From Inquilinus limosus DSM 16000 (GTDB lineage Bacteria; Pseudomonadota; Alphaproteobacteria; DSM-16000; Inquilinaceae): a DNA stretch of 64,000 nucleotides. The stretch spans positions 62,001 through 126,000 of the forward strand of contig NZ_AUHM01000014.1 of the NCBI RefSeq assembly GCF_000423185.1, given 5' to 3'. The notes under the pieces were generated by a model, which saw only the letters and a list, made by a program, of their open reading frames with translations, did not search any database and was not told the DNA's origin. Positions within the stretch are counted from its first letter, which is position 1, and each line of letters opens with the position of its first letter. This document shows, in pieces, positions 36,940-45,189 of this stretch. The position numbers and the translations under genes are program-made.

Positions 36940-37659
36940 CTATCCCAGCAGCCGCGCCACCAGCGCCGGCACCTCGCGGATCGAATCGAGGGTGTGGAAG
37001 CCGGGCGGCGCCACCTCCGGCCGGCTCACCGCCTCATGCGCCCAGGTGATGCGGTAGGGGATGTGCACCGCCTGGCCGCCGAGGTCGAGCACCGGCAGGA
37101 TGTCCGAGCGCATCGAGTTGCCGATCATCAGGAACCGCTCCGGCGTCGCGCCGGCGCGCTGCAGGATCCGGCGATAGGTCGCCTCGTCCTTCTCGGCCAC
37201 GATCTCGACGCTCTCGAACCGCTCGGCGAGGCCGGAGCGGGCGACCTTGCTCTCCTGGTGGAACAGGTCGCCCTTGGTGATCACGATCAGTCGGATCCGC
37301 CCCGCCTTCGCGTCCGGCGCCAGCGCGTCGAGCGTCTCGGCCACGCCGTCGATCAGCTCGACCGGATGGTCCATCATCGCCTTGCCGAGGTCGAGGATGG
37401 TGCGGATCTCGCCGGCGCCGATGCGGCCGCCGGTGATCTCGATCGCAGTCTCGATCGTCGACAGGGTGAAGCCCTTCACGCCGTAGCCGAAGCTCTTCAG
37501 GTTGCGTGCTTCGGTGTCGAGCAGGGTGCGTTCGAGCGTCTCGGCGTCGACCCAAGGGGCGAGGAGGGCGACCAGCCGGGCATGCGTCTCCTCGAACACG
37601 GATTCGCTGTGCCACAGCGTGTCGTCCGCGTCGAAGGCGACGGTCAGGGGGGCGGGCAT
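36940..37659 (-). CDS. HAD-family hydrolase
   Basis: A 239-residue haloacid dehalogenase-fold phosphatase-like protein. Motif I FDADDTLWHS has nucleophile Asp10 and Asp12. Motif II is the IVITKGD segment, with Thr as the hydroxyl residue, and motif IV MIGNSMRSDILPVLDLGG ends the fold. An insert of helices follows motif I (C1 cap). The start ATG at 37657-37659 sits 8 bp after the LysE-like gene stop on the same strand, so the two may be co-transcribed. Substrate unknown. Confidence 0.9.
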   Translation of the reverse strand: MPAPLTVAFDADDTLWHSESVFEETHARLVALLAPWVDAETLERTLLDTEARNLKSFGYGVKGFTLSTIETAIEITGGRIGAGEIRTILDLGKAMMDHPVELIDGVAETLDALAPDAKAGRIRLIVITKGDLFHQESKVARSGLAERFESVEIVAEKDEATYRRILQRAGATPERFLMIGNSMRSDILPVLDLGGQAVHIPYRITWAHEAVSRPEVAPPGFHTLDSIREVPALVARLLG

Positions 37660-37667
37660 CGGGACCG

Positions 37668-38306
37668 TCAGCTCCGACGGGCGACGAAGCCGGTGATCGA
37701 CTCGGTCAGCGCGTGCAGGGCGAAGCCGAGGAACAGGACGCCGGAGGCGCGGACGAACCAGATCTCGTGCCGGCGGTAGAAGCCGCGCACCGCCGAAGCG
37801 CCGGCGACGGCGACCAGGATGACATAGGCGGCGACGGCGCCGAGGCAGGCGGCGCCGACCAGGGCCGGCAGCTCCGACCAGGTCAGGCTGGCGGCATAGC
37901 TGGTGAGCAGGGCGGTGAAGGTGGCGACGGCCACCGGATAGCCCTTCGGGTTGGTGACGCCGAACAGCAGGCCCCGCAGCAGCGGCCGCCGCACCGACGT
38001 GTCGATCGTTCCGTCGGAGCCGCGGCGCACGGTCAGCGCCGACCAGCCGAGCCACAGCAGATAGGCGCCGCAGATCAGCCCGAGCGCGTCGAACACCGCC
38101 GGGCCGATCACCTGGGCGCCGATGATCGCGGTCAGCGCCAGCGCCGACCACAGCGCGTCGCCGACCAGGTGGCCGCACAGGAAGGTGGCGCCGGCCTTTC
38201 GCCCCTGGCCGGCGGAGATGCCGAACAGGGCCAGCACCGCCGGCCCCGGCGAGATGCCGTAGGCGAAGCCGGCGAGGCCGGAAGCCAAAAGCAGGGTGCC
38301 GTTCAC
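37668..38306 (-). CDS. LysE/RhtB-family amino acid exporter
   Basis: A 212-residue inner-membrane protein with about six helices. The family opening GLAGFAYGISPGPAVLALFG lies at about 9-28, followed by GATFLCGHLVGDALWSALAL and the GVTNPKGYPVAVATF block (family motif NPK). The start is the GTG at 38304-38306, supported by GGAGGAATC directly upstream; the frame further up has no ribosome site. It would export an amino acid or a related small metabolite. It lies 8 bp upstream of the HAD gene on the same strand. Confidence 0.88.
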   Translation of the reverse strand: MNGTLLLASGLAGFAYGISPGPAVLALFGISAGQGRKAGATFLCGHLVGDALWSALALTAIIGAQVIGPAVFDALGLICGAYLLWLGWSALTVRRGSDGTIDTSVRRPLLRGLLFGVTNPKGYPVAVATFTALLTSYAASLTWSELPALVGAACLGAVAAYVILVAVAGASAVRGFYRRHEIWFVRASGVLFLGFALHALTESITGFVARRS

Positions 38307-38403
38307 GATTCCTCCGAAACAGCGGGGCTGCGGTCGCAGCCGGCTCCAAAATCGGCCATAAGGGACGCCCGGGGCAAGCCCGGCGCATTGGGCGGAGGAC
38401 GGG

Positions 38404-39192
38404 ATGGACACGACGGAGATCCTGAGGCGCTTCGATACCGAATTGCGGCGCGCCCCGGTGCAGGCCGATCCGGCCTACCGGGTCGAGCCGCTGCCTGACG
38501 TCACCCGCATCATCGGCCCCGGGCTCGGGGTGCATGACAACTTCGTGCTGTGGAGCCGGCTCGACGCCGCCTCGGCCGACGCCGCGATCGCGCGGGAAGC
38601 CGCGTTCTTCGCGAGCGAGGGCCGGTCTGTCGAATGGAAGCTGTACGGCCATGACGCGCCGGCCGATCTCGGCCAGCGTCTGCAGGCTGCCGGCTTCGTG
38701 CCGGAGGAGCCGGAGACGCTGCTCGCGCTCGACCTCGACGGCCCGCTGCCTTCGCCGGTTGACCCGGAGGGCGTGACGGTCGAGCGGGTGGTCGACCCGG
38801 TGCGCTTCGGCGCCATCGACGACCTGATGGCCGCGGTCTACGGCGCCGACGACGACTGGCGGTCGGAGGTGCTGGGCGCCGAGATCGCGGCGGCGCCCGA
38901 CCGGCTGTCGGTCTATCTCGCCATGGCCGACGGCCATTGCGTCTCGGCCGGCTGGATCCGGTTCCATCCCGGCACCGCCTTCGCCGATCTGTGGGGCGGC
39001 TCCACCCGGCCGCACTGGCGCGGCCGCGGCATCTACCGCGCCCTGGTGGCGAAGCGGGCCGCCGAGGCCAAGACCCGGGGCTTCCGCTTCCTCACCGTCG
39101 ACGCCTCGCCCGACAGCCGGCCGATCCTGGAACGGCTCGGCTTCCGGGCCTTGACCACGACCACGCCCTATGTGCGGGACGCTGAAGGCTGA
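38404..39192 (+). CDS. GNAT-family N-acetyltransferase
   Basis: A 262-residue acetyltransferase with the GNAT domain in the C-terminal half. The acetyl-CoA loop reads RPHWRGRGIYRALVAKRAAEAKTRGFRFLTVDASPDSRPILERLGF (about residues 203-250). The N-terminal half resembles a degenerate GNAT-like domain. The start ATG has GGAGGACGGG directly upstream. It is divergent from the LysE-like gene. Substrate unknown. Confidence 0.88.
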   Translation: MDTTEILRRFDTELRRAPVQADPAYRVEPLPDVTRIIGPGLGVHDNFVLWSRLDAASADAAIAREAAFFASEGRSVEWKLYGHDAPADLGQRLQAAGFVPEEPETLLALDLDGPLPSPVDPEGVTVERVVDPVRFGAIDDLMAAVYGADDDWRSEVLGAEIAAAPDRLSVYLAMADGHCVSAGWIRFHPGTAFADLWGGSTRPHWRGRGIYRALVAKRAAEAKTRGFRFLTVDASPDSRPILERLGFRALTTTTPYVRDAEG

Positions 39193-39222
39193 GCGTCTGT
39201 ACCGGTGTGGCCTGGAGTAAAT

Positions 39223-39319
39223 CGTCATGGCGAGCGAAGCGTGGCCATCCAGTCTTTCAGCCCCGCTGATAGTGGCGACAGACTGGATGGCCACGCCCCT
39301 TCGGGGCTCGCCATGACGG
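39223..39319. repeat. CGTCATGGCGAG palindromic repeat, copy 2
   Basis: A 97-bp imperfect palindrome with outer arms CGTCATGGCGAGCGAAGCG and GGGGCTCGCCATGACGG and inner arms TGGCCATCCAGTC/GACTGGATGGCCA. It is the same family and orientation as 36826-36916. It lies between the convergent GNAT and SDR genes. Confidence 0.9.
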
Positions 39320-39340
39320 CTTGAGTTTCCCGTAATCCGC

Positions 39341-40093
39341 TCAACCGCGGCCGATATAGGGCATGTTCGTCGCCATCACCGTCACGAACTGGACGTTGGC
39401 GTCGAGCGGCAGCGACGCCATCATCAGCACGGTGGTGGCGACATGGGCCGCGTCCATCAGCGGCTCCGGCCTGATCGAGCCGTCGGCCTGGGGCACGCCC
39501 TTGGCCATCTTCGACGCCATGTCGGTGGCGGCGTTGCCGATGTCGACCTGGCCGCAGGCGATGTTGTACTTCCGCCCGTCCAGCGAGGTCGACCGGGTCA
39601 GGCCGGTGATGGCGTGCTTGGTCGCGGTGTAGGGGGCGGAGTTCGGCCGCGGCACATGGGCCGAGATCGAGCCGTTGTTGATGATCCGGCCGCCCTGCGG
39701 GTCCTGGTCCTTCATGATCCGGAACGCCTCCTGCGTACACAGGAACGGCCCGGTCAGGTTGGTGTCGACCACCGCCTTCCACTGCTCGAAGGTCAGCTCC
39801 TCCAGCGGCACGCCGGGGGCGCTGACGCCGGCATTGTTGAACAGCACGTCCAGGCGGCCGAAGCGGGCCTTGGCGGCGTCGAACAGGGCGCGGACGCTGT
39901 TCGGGTCGGTGACGTCGGTCGGCACCGCCAGGGCCTGATCCGCCGGCGCGCCCGACACGCGGATCGTCTCCTCCAGCGCGTCCTGCCGGCGGCCCGCCAG
40001 CACCACCCTGTAGCCCTCCTTCAGGAAGGCCAGCGTCACCGCCCGGCCGACGCCCGACCCGGCCCCCGTCACCAGCGCCACCTTGCTTGCCAT
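39341..40093 (-). CDS. Short-chain dehydrogenase/reductase
   Basis: A 250-residue classical SDR. The NAD(P) motif TGAGSGVGR lies at about 9-17, NNAG at 86-89, and the catalytic residues are predicted as Ser142, Tyr155 and Lys159 (YTATK). The ATG has GGAGAGACGCAG upstream. NAD(P) use is certain by family; the substrate is unknown. It stands alone between a repeat and the ACT-like gene. Confidence 0.93.
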   Translation of the reverse strand: MASKVALVTGAGSGVGRAVTLAFLKEGYRVVLAGRRQDALEETIRVSGAPADQALAVPTDVTDPNSVRALFDAAKARFGRLDVLFNNAGVSAPGVPLEELTFEQWKAVVDTNLTGPFLCTQEAFRIMKDQDPQGGRIINNGSISAHVPRPNSAPYTATKHAITGLTRSTSLDGRKYNIACGQVDIGNAATDMASKMAKGVPQADGSIRPEPLMDAAHVATTVLMMASLPLDANVQFVTVMATNMPYIGRG

Positions 40094-40210
40094 CTGCGTC
40101 TCTCCCGTATCGATCCCGGGGTCGGCTGCATCCGCCCCGCGTCCAGACGGACCCTAGCGATTATGTCCGACTTAGTCAGCCGGATTGCGCGGCGAGGCGG
40201 CGGAACGGGT

Positions 40211-40495
40211 TCAGACCGCCGCCTGCAGCTCCGCCGCGCCGTCGGTAACCGAGGCCAGCACGCTCTTCACCACGAAGATCTGGCCCAGCTTACGGGCCAC
40301 GGCCTCCCATTCCGGGCAGGCCTCGCGGCGGAGGGCGATGGTCACCCGCATCTCTTCGCCCTGGCGCTCGGCCGACACCTGGTCGGGCACCATGTCGCGC
40401 AGGCAGAACGGCTCGAGCAGGCGGGGCAGCAGGTTGGTGTCGGCCAGGCCGACCACGTGAAAAACGACCTGCGCATCGTCGCGGGTCATGGTCAT
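40211..40495 (-). CDS. Small ACT-domain-like protein
   Basis: A 94-residue protein. The segment FHVVGLADTNLLPRLLEPFCLRDMVPDQVSAERQGEEMRVTIAL (about 11-54) has the pattern of an ACT regulatory domain like those in acetolactate synthase small subunits. No enzyme domain is attached. The ATG at 40495 is favoured by GGGAGAAGACG just upstream. A GC-rich inverted repeat lies upstream at about 40532-40567. It could sense an amino acid, but the partner is unknown. Confidence 0.65.
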   Translation of the reverse strand: MTMTRDDAQVVFHVVGLADTNLLPRLLEPFCLRDMVPDQVSAERQGEEMRVTIALRREACPEWEAVARKLGQIFVVKSVLASVTDGAAELQAAV

Positions 40496-40598
40496 CGTCT
40501 TCTCCCGGGGAAACGCGAACAGCAACGACGAAGACCCCGGGGGAGCCGGCACGGCCGGCCCGGGGCCTAGTGGCTAATTCGCAGGGAGCGCGTGGTGA

Positions 40599-40611
40599 CC
40601 ATGACTCATGG
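40599..40611. promoter_or_regulatory. Short palindrome CCATGACTCATGG in a divergent intergenic region
   Basis: A 13-bp perfect inverted repeat (15 bp with flanking A/T) lies in the 294-bp gap between the ACT-like gene and the divergent NitT/TauT-type binding-protein gene. It could be an operator for either gene. The rest of the gap holds a GC-rich hairpin (about 40532-40567) and no obvious small gene. Confidence 0.3.
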
Positions 40612-40789
40612 TTAGCCGGTGGATGTCGGATTGGCAAGTCTGCGGGACGCGGCGGCGTCGCTCAGGACCGTCGCTGTAGGAAAAGACACCGGGCATCGAT
40701 TGACTCCGCGGACGGTCACTCTATGAATCCTCGCTTCACAAGAACAGCGTGGCCGGCCAGCGGCCGCGCCTCGGCGGTGAGGAAGGGCC

Positions 40790-41803
40790 ATGAAGTCTGG
40801 CGGCGGGGCGCGCCGTGTCGTGCCGGCGATGCTGCTGGCGGCGGTGCTGGCCTGGGCCGGACCAGCCGCGGCGCAGGAGGTCCCGGCCCGGCCGGAGGCG
40901 GGCGGCTTCCGCCTGGGAATCCAGCCCTGGCTGGGCTACGGCCTCTGGCATGTCGCGGCGGCGAAGGGGCTGTTCCGGGCCGAGGGTCTGCCGGATGTCG
41001 AGATCGTGACCTTCGCCGAAGACCGGGAGATCAACGCGGCACTGGCCGACGGCTGGCTCGACGGTGCGGGCGTCGCCACCCATACCGCCCTGATGCTGGC
41101 GGCGGCGGGAACGCCGATCCGGATCGTCGCGCTGCTCGACGTCAGCATGACCGCCGACGCCATCATCGCCGGCCCGGGGATCGAGACCGTGGCCGACCTC
41201 AAGGGCAGGGAGGTGGCCTATGAGGCGGGCAGCACCAGCCACATGCTGCTCAGCTCCGCCCTGGACCGGAACGGCATGAGCCTCGCCGACATCACCTCGG
41301 TGGCGATGCCGGCCCTGGATGCCGCCGCCGCCGTGACGGTGGACCGCACCGCGGCGGCGGTGAGCTACGAGCCCTACCTGTCCCTCGCGCGGCTGGTCGA
41401 TCCGTCGGTCCGGCTGCTGTACACGGCGGCCGAGGAGCCCGGCCTGATCTCCGACGTCTTCGTCGTGCGCGAGGAGGTGGCGGCCGGTCGCCCGGGCCAG
41501 GTCGCGGCGCTGCTCCGCGCCTGGCAGGCGGCGCATGACGATTACGAGAAGAACAGGGCGGACGACCGCGCCATCATCGCCAGGGCGGTGAAAGCGATGC
41601 CGGAACAGCTGTCGACCGCCTTCGACGGTATCACCTTCTATTCCCTGCCGGAGAGCAAGGCCCAACTGACCGGCACCTTCGCCCGGCAGGTCATCGCCGA
41701 TGTGGAGGAAGCGGCCCGGGCCGCCGGGCTGCTGCGGGGCGAGGTCGATGCCGCAGCGCTGATCGATCCGCGCTTCGTCGGCGCCGTCGTCCCGGGCCTG
41801 TGA
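40790..41803 (+). CDS. NitT/TauT-type ABC substrate-binding protein (orphan)
   Basis: A 337-residue periplasmic protein of the SsuA/TauA/NMT1-like family. The signal peptide ends at about residue 29 (GPAAAQ). The domain begins FRLGIQPWLGYGLWHVAAAKGLFRAEGLPDVEIVTFAEDREINAALADGWLDGAGV, followed by GIETVADLKGREVAYEAGSTSHMLLSSALDRNGM. Such proteins deliver sulfonates, nitrate, thiamine precursors or similar compounds to an ABC transporter. No permease or ATPase gene lies beside it, so it either uses a distant transporter or has another role. A GAGGAAGGGCC ribosome site precedes the ATG. Confidence 0.85.
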   Translation: MKSGGGARRVVPAMLLAAVLAWAGPAAAQEVPARPEAGGFRLGIQPWLGYGLWHVAAAKGLFRAEGLPDVEIVTFAEDREINAALADGWLDGAGVATHTALMLAAAGTPIRIVALLDVSMTADAIIAGPGIETVADLKGREVAYEAGSTSHMLLSSALDRNGMSLADITSVAMPALDAAAAVTVDRTAAAVSYEPYLSLARLVDPSVRLLYTAAEEPGLISDVFVVREEVAAGRPGQVAALLRAWQAAHDDYEKNRADDRAIIARAVKAMPEQLSTAFDGITFYSLPESKAQLTGTFARQVIADVEEAARAAGLLRGEVDAAALIDPRFVGAVVPGL

Positions 41804-41815
41804 CGGCCGGCCTGG

Positions 41816-42100
41816 TCAATGCAGGGTGATGTCGGTGTCCAGCGTTTCAACCTGCGCGACGCCCATCTCGGCGCCGACCCGCATATTGGCGGTCGCCCGC
41901 TCGATCAGGTGCGTGACGCCTTCGGCATCGACCGCGGCGGCGATCATCTGCCCGGTCAGGAAGGCGAGAGCACCGATCAGCGCGCCGCTGAGGGCATGGG
42001 GATCGCCGCCGACCTCGTCGGCGTAATCCTCGGACCGCTCGCCGATCAGCGCGAGAAGATCGCTGTGGATCTGTTGGGTCAGGGGACCGATGGTGTCCAT
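41816..42100 (-). CDS. Hypothetical small helical protein
   Basis: A 94-residue mostly helical acidic protein of unknown function; the segment LSGALIGALAFLTGQMIAAAVDA is mildly hydrophobic but not a clear membrane helix. Two ATGs are present; the one at 42098-42100 is favoured because GAGGAGG lies 6 bp upstream, whereas the ATG at 42106 abuts that site directly. It is convergent with the binding-protein gene (12-bp gap). I recognise no domain. Confidence 0.65.
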   Translation of the reverse strand: MDTIGPLTQQIHSDLLALIGERSEDYADEVGGDPHALSGALIGALAFLTGQMIAAAVDAEGVTHLIERATANMRVGAEMGVAQVETLDTDITLH

Positions 42101-42342
42101 GTCCATCCTCCTCGGCGGCGTTCCCGGGCAGGGCCGGCCACGCCGGCTATCGGGTCAATAGCGCCCGGGCAAAGCCGGTTCCGGCCGCGGCTGCGGCATC
42201 CGGGCCCTGTGCCGCCGAAAGAATTCGGGGTGTTGCCGCTTTGTTCAAGAGAGGGCGGGCGCTATGCTGGGCCATACCTATCGCGTCGGCTGGCGAGCCC
42301 GATGCACGGGACACAAAAGGCCATCGGCCGCGGGGGAGGGCC

Positions 42343-42753
42343 ATGTTCAGCCACATCACGGTGGGCACCAACGACATCGATCGGGCCAAGCAGTTCTACG
42401 ACCAGGTGCTGGCGGCGATCGGGCTGCGCTGCCAGCTCGACGACCGGGTCGCGGGCTGGCTGTGCTACGTGCCCGAGGGCGACAGCGGCCCGGAATTCCT
42501 GATCTGCCGCCCGATCAACGGCGAGAAGGCGACCTTCGGCAACGGCGTCACCATCGGCTTCAACGTGCGCGAGCGGACGCAGGTCGACGCCTTCCACCAA
42601 GCGGCGTTGGCCGCGGGCGGCGCCGACGAGGGCGCGCCCGGCGTCCGGCCGCACTACCACCCGAACTATTACGGCGCCTATGTCCGCGACCCGGACGGCA
42701 ACAAGCTGTGCTGCGTCTGCCACCGGGCGGACGCGCCGGGGCTGTTTCCCTGA
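42343..42753 (+). CDS. VOC-family (glyoxalase-like) protein
   Basis: A 136-residue vicinal-oxygen-chelate protein with paired beta-alpha-beta-beta-beta modules. It begins MFSHITVGTNDIDRAKQFYDQVLAAIGL, where His4 is a likely metal ligand, and ends YYGAYVRDPDGNKLCCVCH with the typical RDPDGN turn. Relatives include glyoxalases, dioxygenases and resistance proteins, so the reaction is undefined. The ATG follows GGGGGAGGGCC. Confidence 0.9.
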   Translation: MFSHITVGTNDIDRAKQFYDQVLAAIGLRCQLDDRVAGWLCYVPEGDSGPEFLICRPINGEKATFGNGVTIGFNVRERTQVDAFHQAALAAGGADEGAPGVRPHYHPNYYGAYVRDPDGNKLCCVCHRADAPGLFP

Positions 42754-42762
42754 CCGCCGTGT

Positions 42763-43143
42763 CTAGGCCGGCTGCTCCGTGATCGAATCGACGCGGTCCG
42801 GGTAGAAGGCCAGGTGGTCCTTGATCGCGGCGACGGCGTCGTAGGGCGCCTCGTAGCTCCACACCGCGTTCACCGCCTGCTCGCCGCCCGCCGGGATGCT
42901 GTAGTAGGCGGCGTCGCCCTTGTAGGGGCAGTGGGAGGCATGGTCGGTGCGCTGCAGCGCCGCCATGTCGACGTCCTGGCGCGGGATGTACTGCACCGGG
43001 GGATAGCTCGCCTCGCGCAGCGTCAGCGCGTTGCGGCTGTCGGCGATGACCCGGCCGCCGGCCGTGACCACGACCCGGCCCGGATTCGGCGCGATCGTGA
43101 TCGGATGGTCGGGTCCGGGGATCTTCCTCGGCTTGTCGCTCAT
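42763..43143 (-). CDS. DUF427 domain protein
   Basis: A 126-residue protein of the DUF427 family, recognised by GRVVVTAGGRVIADSRNALTLREASYPPVQYIPRQDVDMAAL and CPYKGDAAYYSI, then WSYEAPYDAVAAIKDHLAFYPDRVD. It forms a compact beta barrel. Function unknown. It is convergent with the VOC gene (9-bp gap). Confidence 0.88.
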   Translation of the reverse strand: MSDKPRKIPGPDHPITIAPNPGRVVVTAGGRVIADSRNALTLREASYPPVQYIPRQDVDMAALQRTDHASHCPYKGDAAYYSIPAGGEQAVNAVWSYEAPYDAVAAIKDHLAFYPDRVDSITEQPA

Positions 43144-43211
43144 GGCGCGATCCTCGCTGCTGTGTCCGGATCTCCGATGTGGGGCCGGGGCCGCGGCGAG
43201 GGAAGGGGCGG

Positions 43212-43859
43212 TCAGAACTTGCCGTGGCGGAGATAGGCTTCCTGCGGCGAGACGCCCTCGAGGATCGCCTTCCGCACCAGGTTCTCCTGCCGCATCACGT
43301 CCTCGACCCGGCCGACCACCTCCTCGGCCAGGGCGTCGGGGATGACGACGATGCCGTCGATATCGGCCACCACCCAGTCGCCGGTGGCGATCCGCACCTG
43401 GCCGATGGTGATCGGCTCGCCATAGGCCTCGGGCACCCAGGCGGCAACGATGTCGCGCGGGGTGCGGAAACGGGCGAAGACCGGGAAGCCCAGCCTGCGG
43501 ATGAAGGCGTTGTCGCGCGACCCGCCGTCGACGATATAGCCGCGCACGCCGCGCGACTGCAGCGCCTCCGCCGACAGCTCGCCCATCAGCGCCCGCACGT
43601 CGTCCTGCGGCTGGCAGATGGCGACATGGTCCTTCGGCACCACCGTCAGCAGCTCGGTCCAGGCTAGAAGGCTCTGATGCGCATCGACCGTGTCGTCCGG
43701 CCGGCCGCGGATGGTGAAGACGCGGCCGGAGACGCGGGTGTCCGGGTCGATCGCGACAATGGTCCGCGGCAGCACGCAGTTGGCGTGACCCAGGTCGCGC
43801 AGCACGTCGTAGACGGCCCCGGAATAGCAGGCCTCCAGCCGGGCGGTCAGGTCGGTCAT
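43212..43859 (-). CDS. RraA-like aldolase-family protein
   Basis: A 215-residue protein of the RraA / class II HMG-CHA aldolase-like family. The diagnostic segments are GYIVDGGSRDNAFIRRLGFPVFARFRTPRDI (about 103-133) and TGDWVVADIDGIVVIP (about 155-170). Members are oxaloacetate decarboxylases, 4-hydroxy-4-methyl-2-oxoglutarate aldolases or RNase E inhibitors; the catabolic context points to the aldolase side, but this is inference. The ATG has GGGGAGGACC upstream. It lies downstream of two flavoprotein genes on the same strand, with a repeat in between. Confidence 0.85.
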   Translation of the reverse strand: MTDLTARLEACYSGAVYDVLRDLGHANCVLPRTIVAIDPDTRVSGRVFTIRGRPDDTVDAHQSLLAWTELLTVVPKDHVAICQPQDDVRALMGELSAEALQSRGVRGYIVDGGSRDNAFIRRLGFPVFARFRTPRDIVAAWVPEAYGEPITIGQVRIATGDWVVADIDGIVVIPDALAEEVVGRVEDVMRQENLVRKAILEGVSPQEAYLRHGKF

Positions 43860-43907
43860 GGTTGGTCCTCCCCAGGACGCAGCGTCACGTCATGATCTTG
43901 TTTTTGC

Positions 43908-43982
43908 TGTCATTGGGCTTGACCCGGCAATCCAGAGGATGTCGAGGCCTTCTGGATGCCCGGGTCAAGCCCGGGCATGACA
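43908..43982. repeat. TGTCATTGGGCTTGACCCGG palindromic repeat
   Basis: A 75-bp imperfect palindrome with outer arms TGTCATTGGGCTTGACCCGG and CCGGGTCAAGCCCGGGCATG (then ACA) and inner arms ATCCAGA/TCTGGAT. It lies between the RraA-like gene and the upstream flavoprotein gene. It is related in style, not in detail, to the CGTCATTGC and CGTCATGGC families. Confidence 0.85.
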
Positions 43983-44016
43983 ATAAGGGGGGCCGCATCC
44001 CATCCTCGGGACCGTG

Positions 44017-45174
44017 TCACGCCGCGACCGGCGGCAGCCAGCCCTGGGCCTCGCGCCAGTCCTTCGGCAGGCCGGCGAAGCGGTCGAGGCGCATCGTCGA
44101 CAGGTCGGCGAAGCTGCAGGCGCCGTCGATGATCAGGTCGCGGATGGCGTGGCCGCTGGCCGGCGACAGGCCGAAACCGACGCTCGACATGGTGGCGACG
44201 ATGGCGTTGTCGAAGCCCGGCATCCGGTCGATCACCGCGCGCCCGTCCGGCGTGTTCTCGATCACGCCGGACCAGCTGCGGATCATCCGCACATGCGCGG
44301 CCTTCGGGAACAGCTCCATCAGCCGGCGGCCGATGTTGCGCAGCAACGGGCTGGACGGCTTCGGCGGCGTCGAGAGGTCGACCGGCGGCAGCCATTCATG
44401 CGGGCCGCCGCCATAGACCAGGTTGCCGCGCAGCGTCTGCCTTCCATAGAGGCCGTTGCCGTCGACCCCGCTCATCGGCATCGGCGGCAGGGGCTCGGTC
44501 ACGATCATCTCGGCCCGGCCGGAGGCGACCGGCAGGTCGACGCCCAGCATCCCGGCCAACAGGCCGGTCTGCGGCCCGGCCGCGATCACCACATGGTCGC
44601 AGCCGAAATCGCCGCGGTCGGTGCGGATTCGAGTCACCTTGCCGCCGGCCGTCTCGAAGCCGGTCACCGTGCAGTGCTGCAGGATGCGGCCGCCATGGTC
44701 CTGCAGCGCCCAGGCATAGGCCTGGGAGGTGCGCTGCGGGTTGGCGTGGCCGCCATAGTTCAGCAGATAGCCGCGCTCGACGGTCTCGCCCACCAGCGGC
44801 GCCAGCTCGCGGATCTGCTTGCCGTCCAAGGTCTCGTAATGGAAGCCCTGCTTCTCGCCCATCCGGACCCAGCCCAGCATGAACTCGACGTCCGATTCAT
44901 GCAGCACGATCTTCAGCCGGCGCGGCTGGTGCTCGGTCGGATAGCCCAGAAGCTCGTCCATCTGCGGCCACAGCCGCTGCTCCTCGGCGAACAACGGGCT
45001 CTGCGGATGAGTGCAGCCGCCGCCGTTGCGGCCCGAGGCCTCCCAGCCGACGATGCCCTTCTCCAGCACCAGCACGTCGACGCCGTCGCGCGCCAGCCAC
45101 CATGCGGTGCTCAGCCCGGTGACGCCGCCGCCGATGACGACGACCGAGGCGCCGCTCTTCTCCGTTCCCGCCAT
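44017..45174 (-). CDS. FAD-dependent oxidoreductase, DAO type (beta subunit-like)
   Basis: A 385-residue DAO-family flavoprotein. The FAD motif VVVIGGGVTGLSTAWWLARDG lies at about 11-31, and the C-terminal part contains IRSWSGVIENTPDGRAVIDRMPGFDNAIVATMSSVGFGLSPASGHAI. It resembles the beta subunits of opine, D-hydroxyproline and related amine dehydrogenases. The start has GGCGGAGGGCGGATC upstream. The partner gene at 45190 ends 15 bp before it, indicating one operon. Substrate probably a secondary amine or D-amino acid, not proven. Confidence 0.88.
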   Translation of the reverse strand: MAGTEKSGASVVVIGGGVTGLSTAWWLARDGVDVLVLEKGIVGWEASGRNGGGCTHPQSPLFAEEQRLWPQMDELLGYPTEHQPRRLKIVLHESDVEFMLGWVRMGEKQGFHYETLDGKQIRELAPLVGETVERGYLLNYGGHANPQRTSQAYAWALQDHGGRILQHCTVTGFETAGGKVTRIRTDRGDFGCDHVVIAAGPQTGLLAGMLGVDLPVASGRAEMIVTEPLPPMPMSGVDGNGLYGRQTLRGNLVYGGGPHEWLPPVDLSTPPKPSSPLLRNIGRRLMELFPKAAHVRMIRSWSGVIENTPDGRAVIDRMPGFDNAIVATMSSVGFGLSPASGHAIRDLIIDGACSFADLSTMRLDRFAGLPKDWREAQGWLPPVAA

Positions 45175-45189
45175 GATCCGCCCTCCGCC

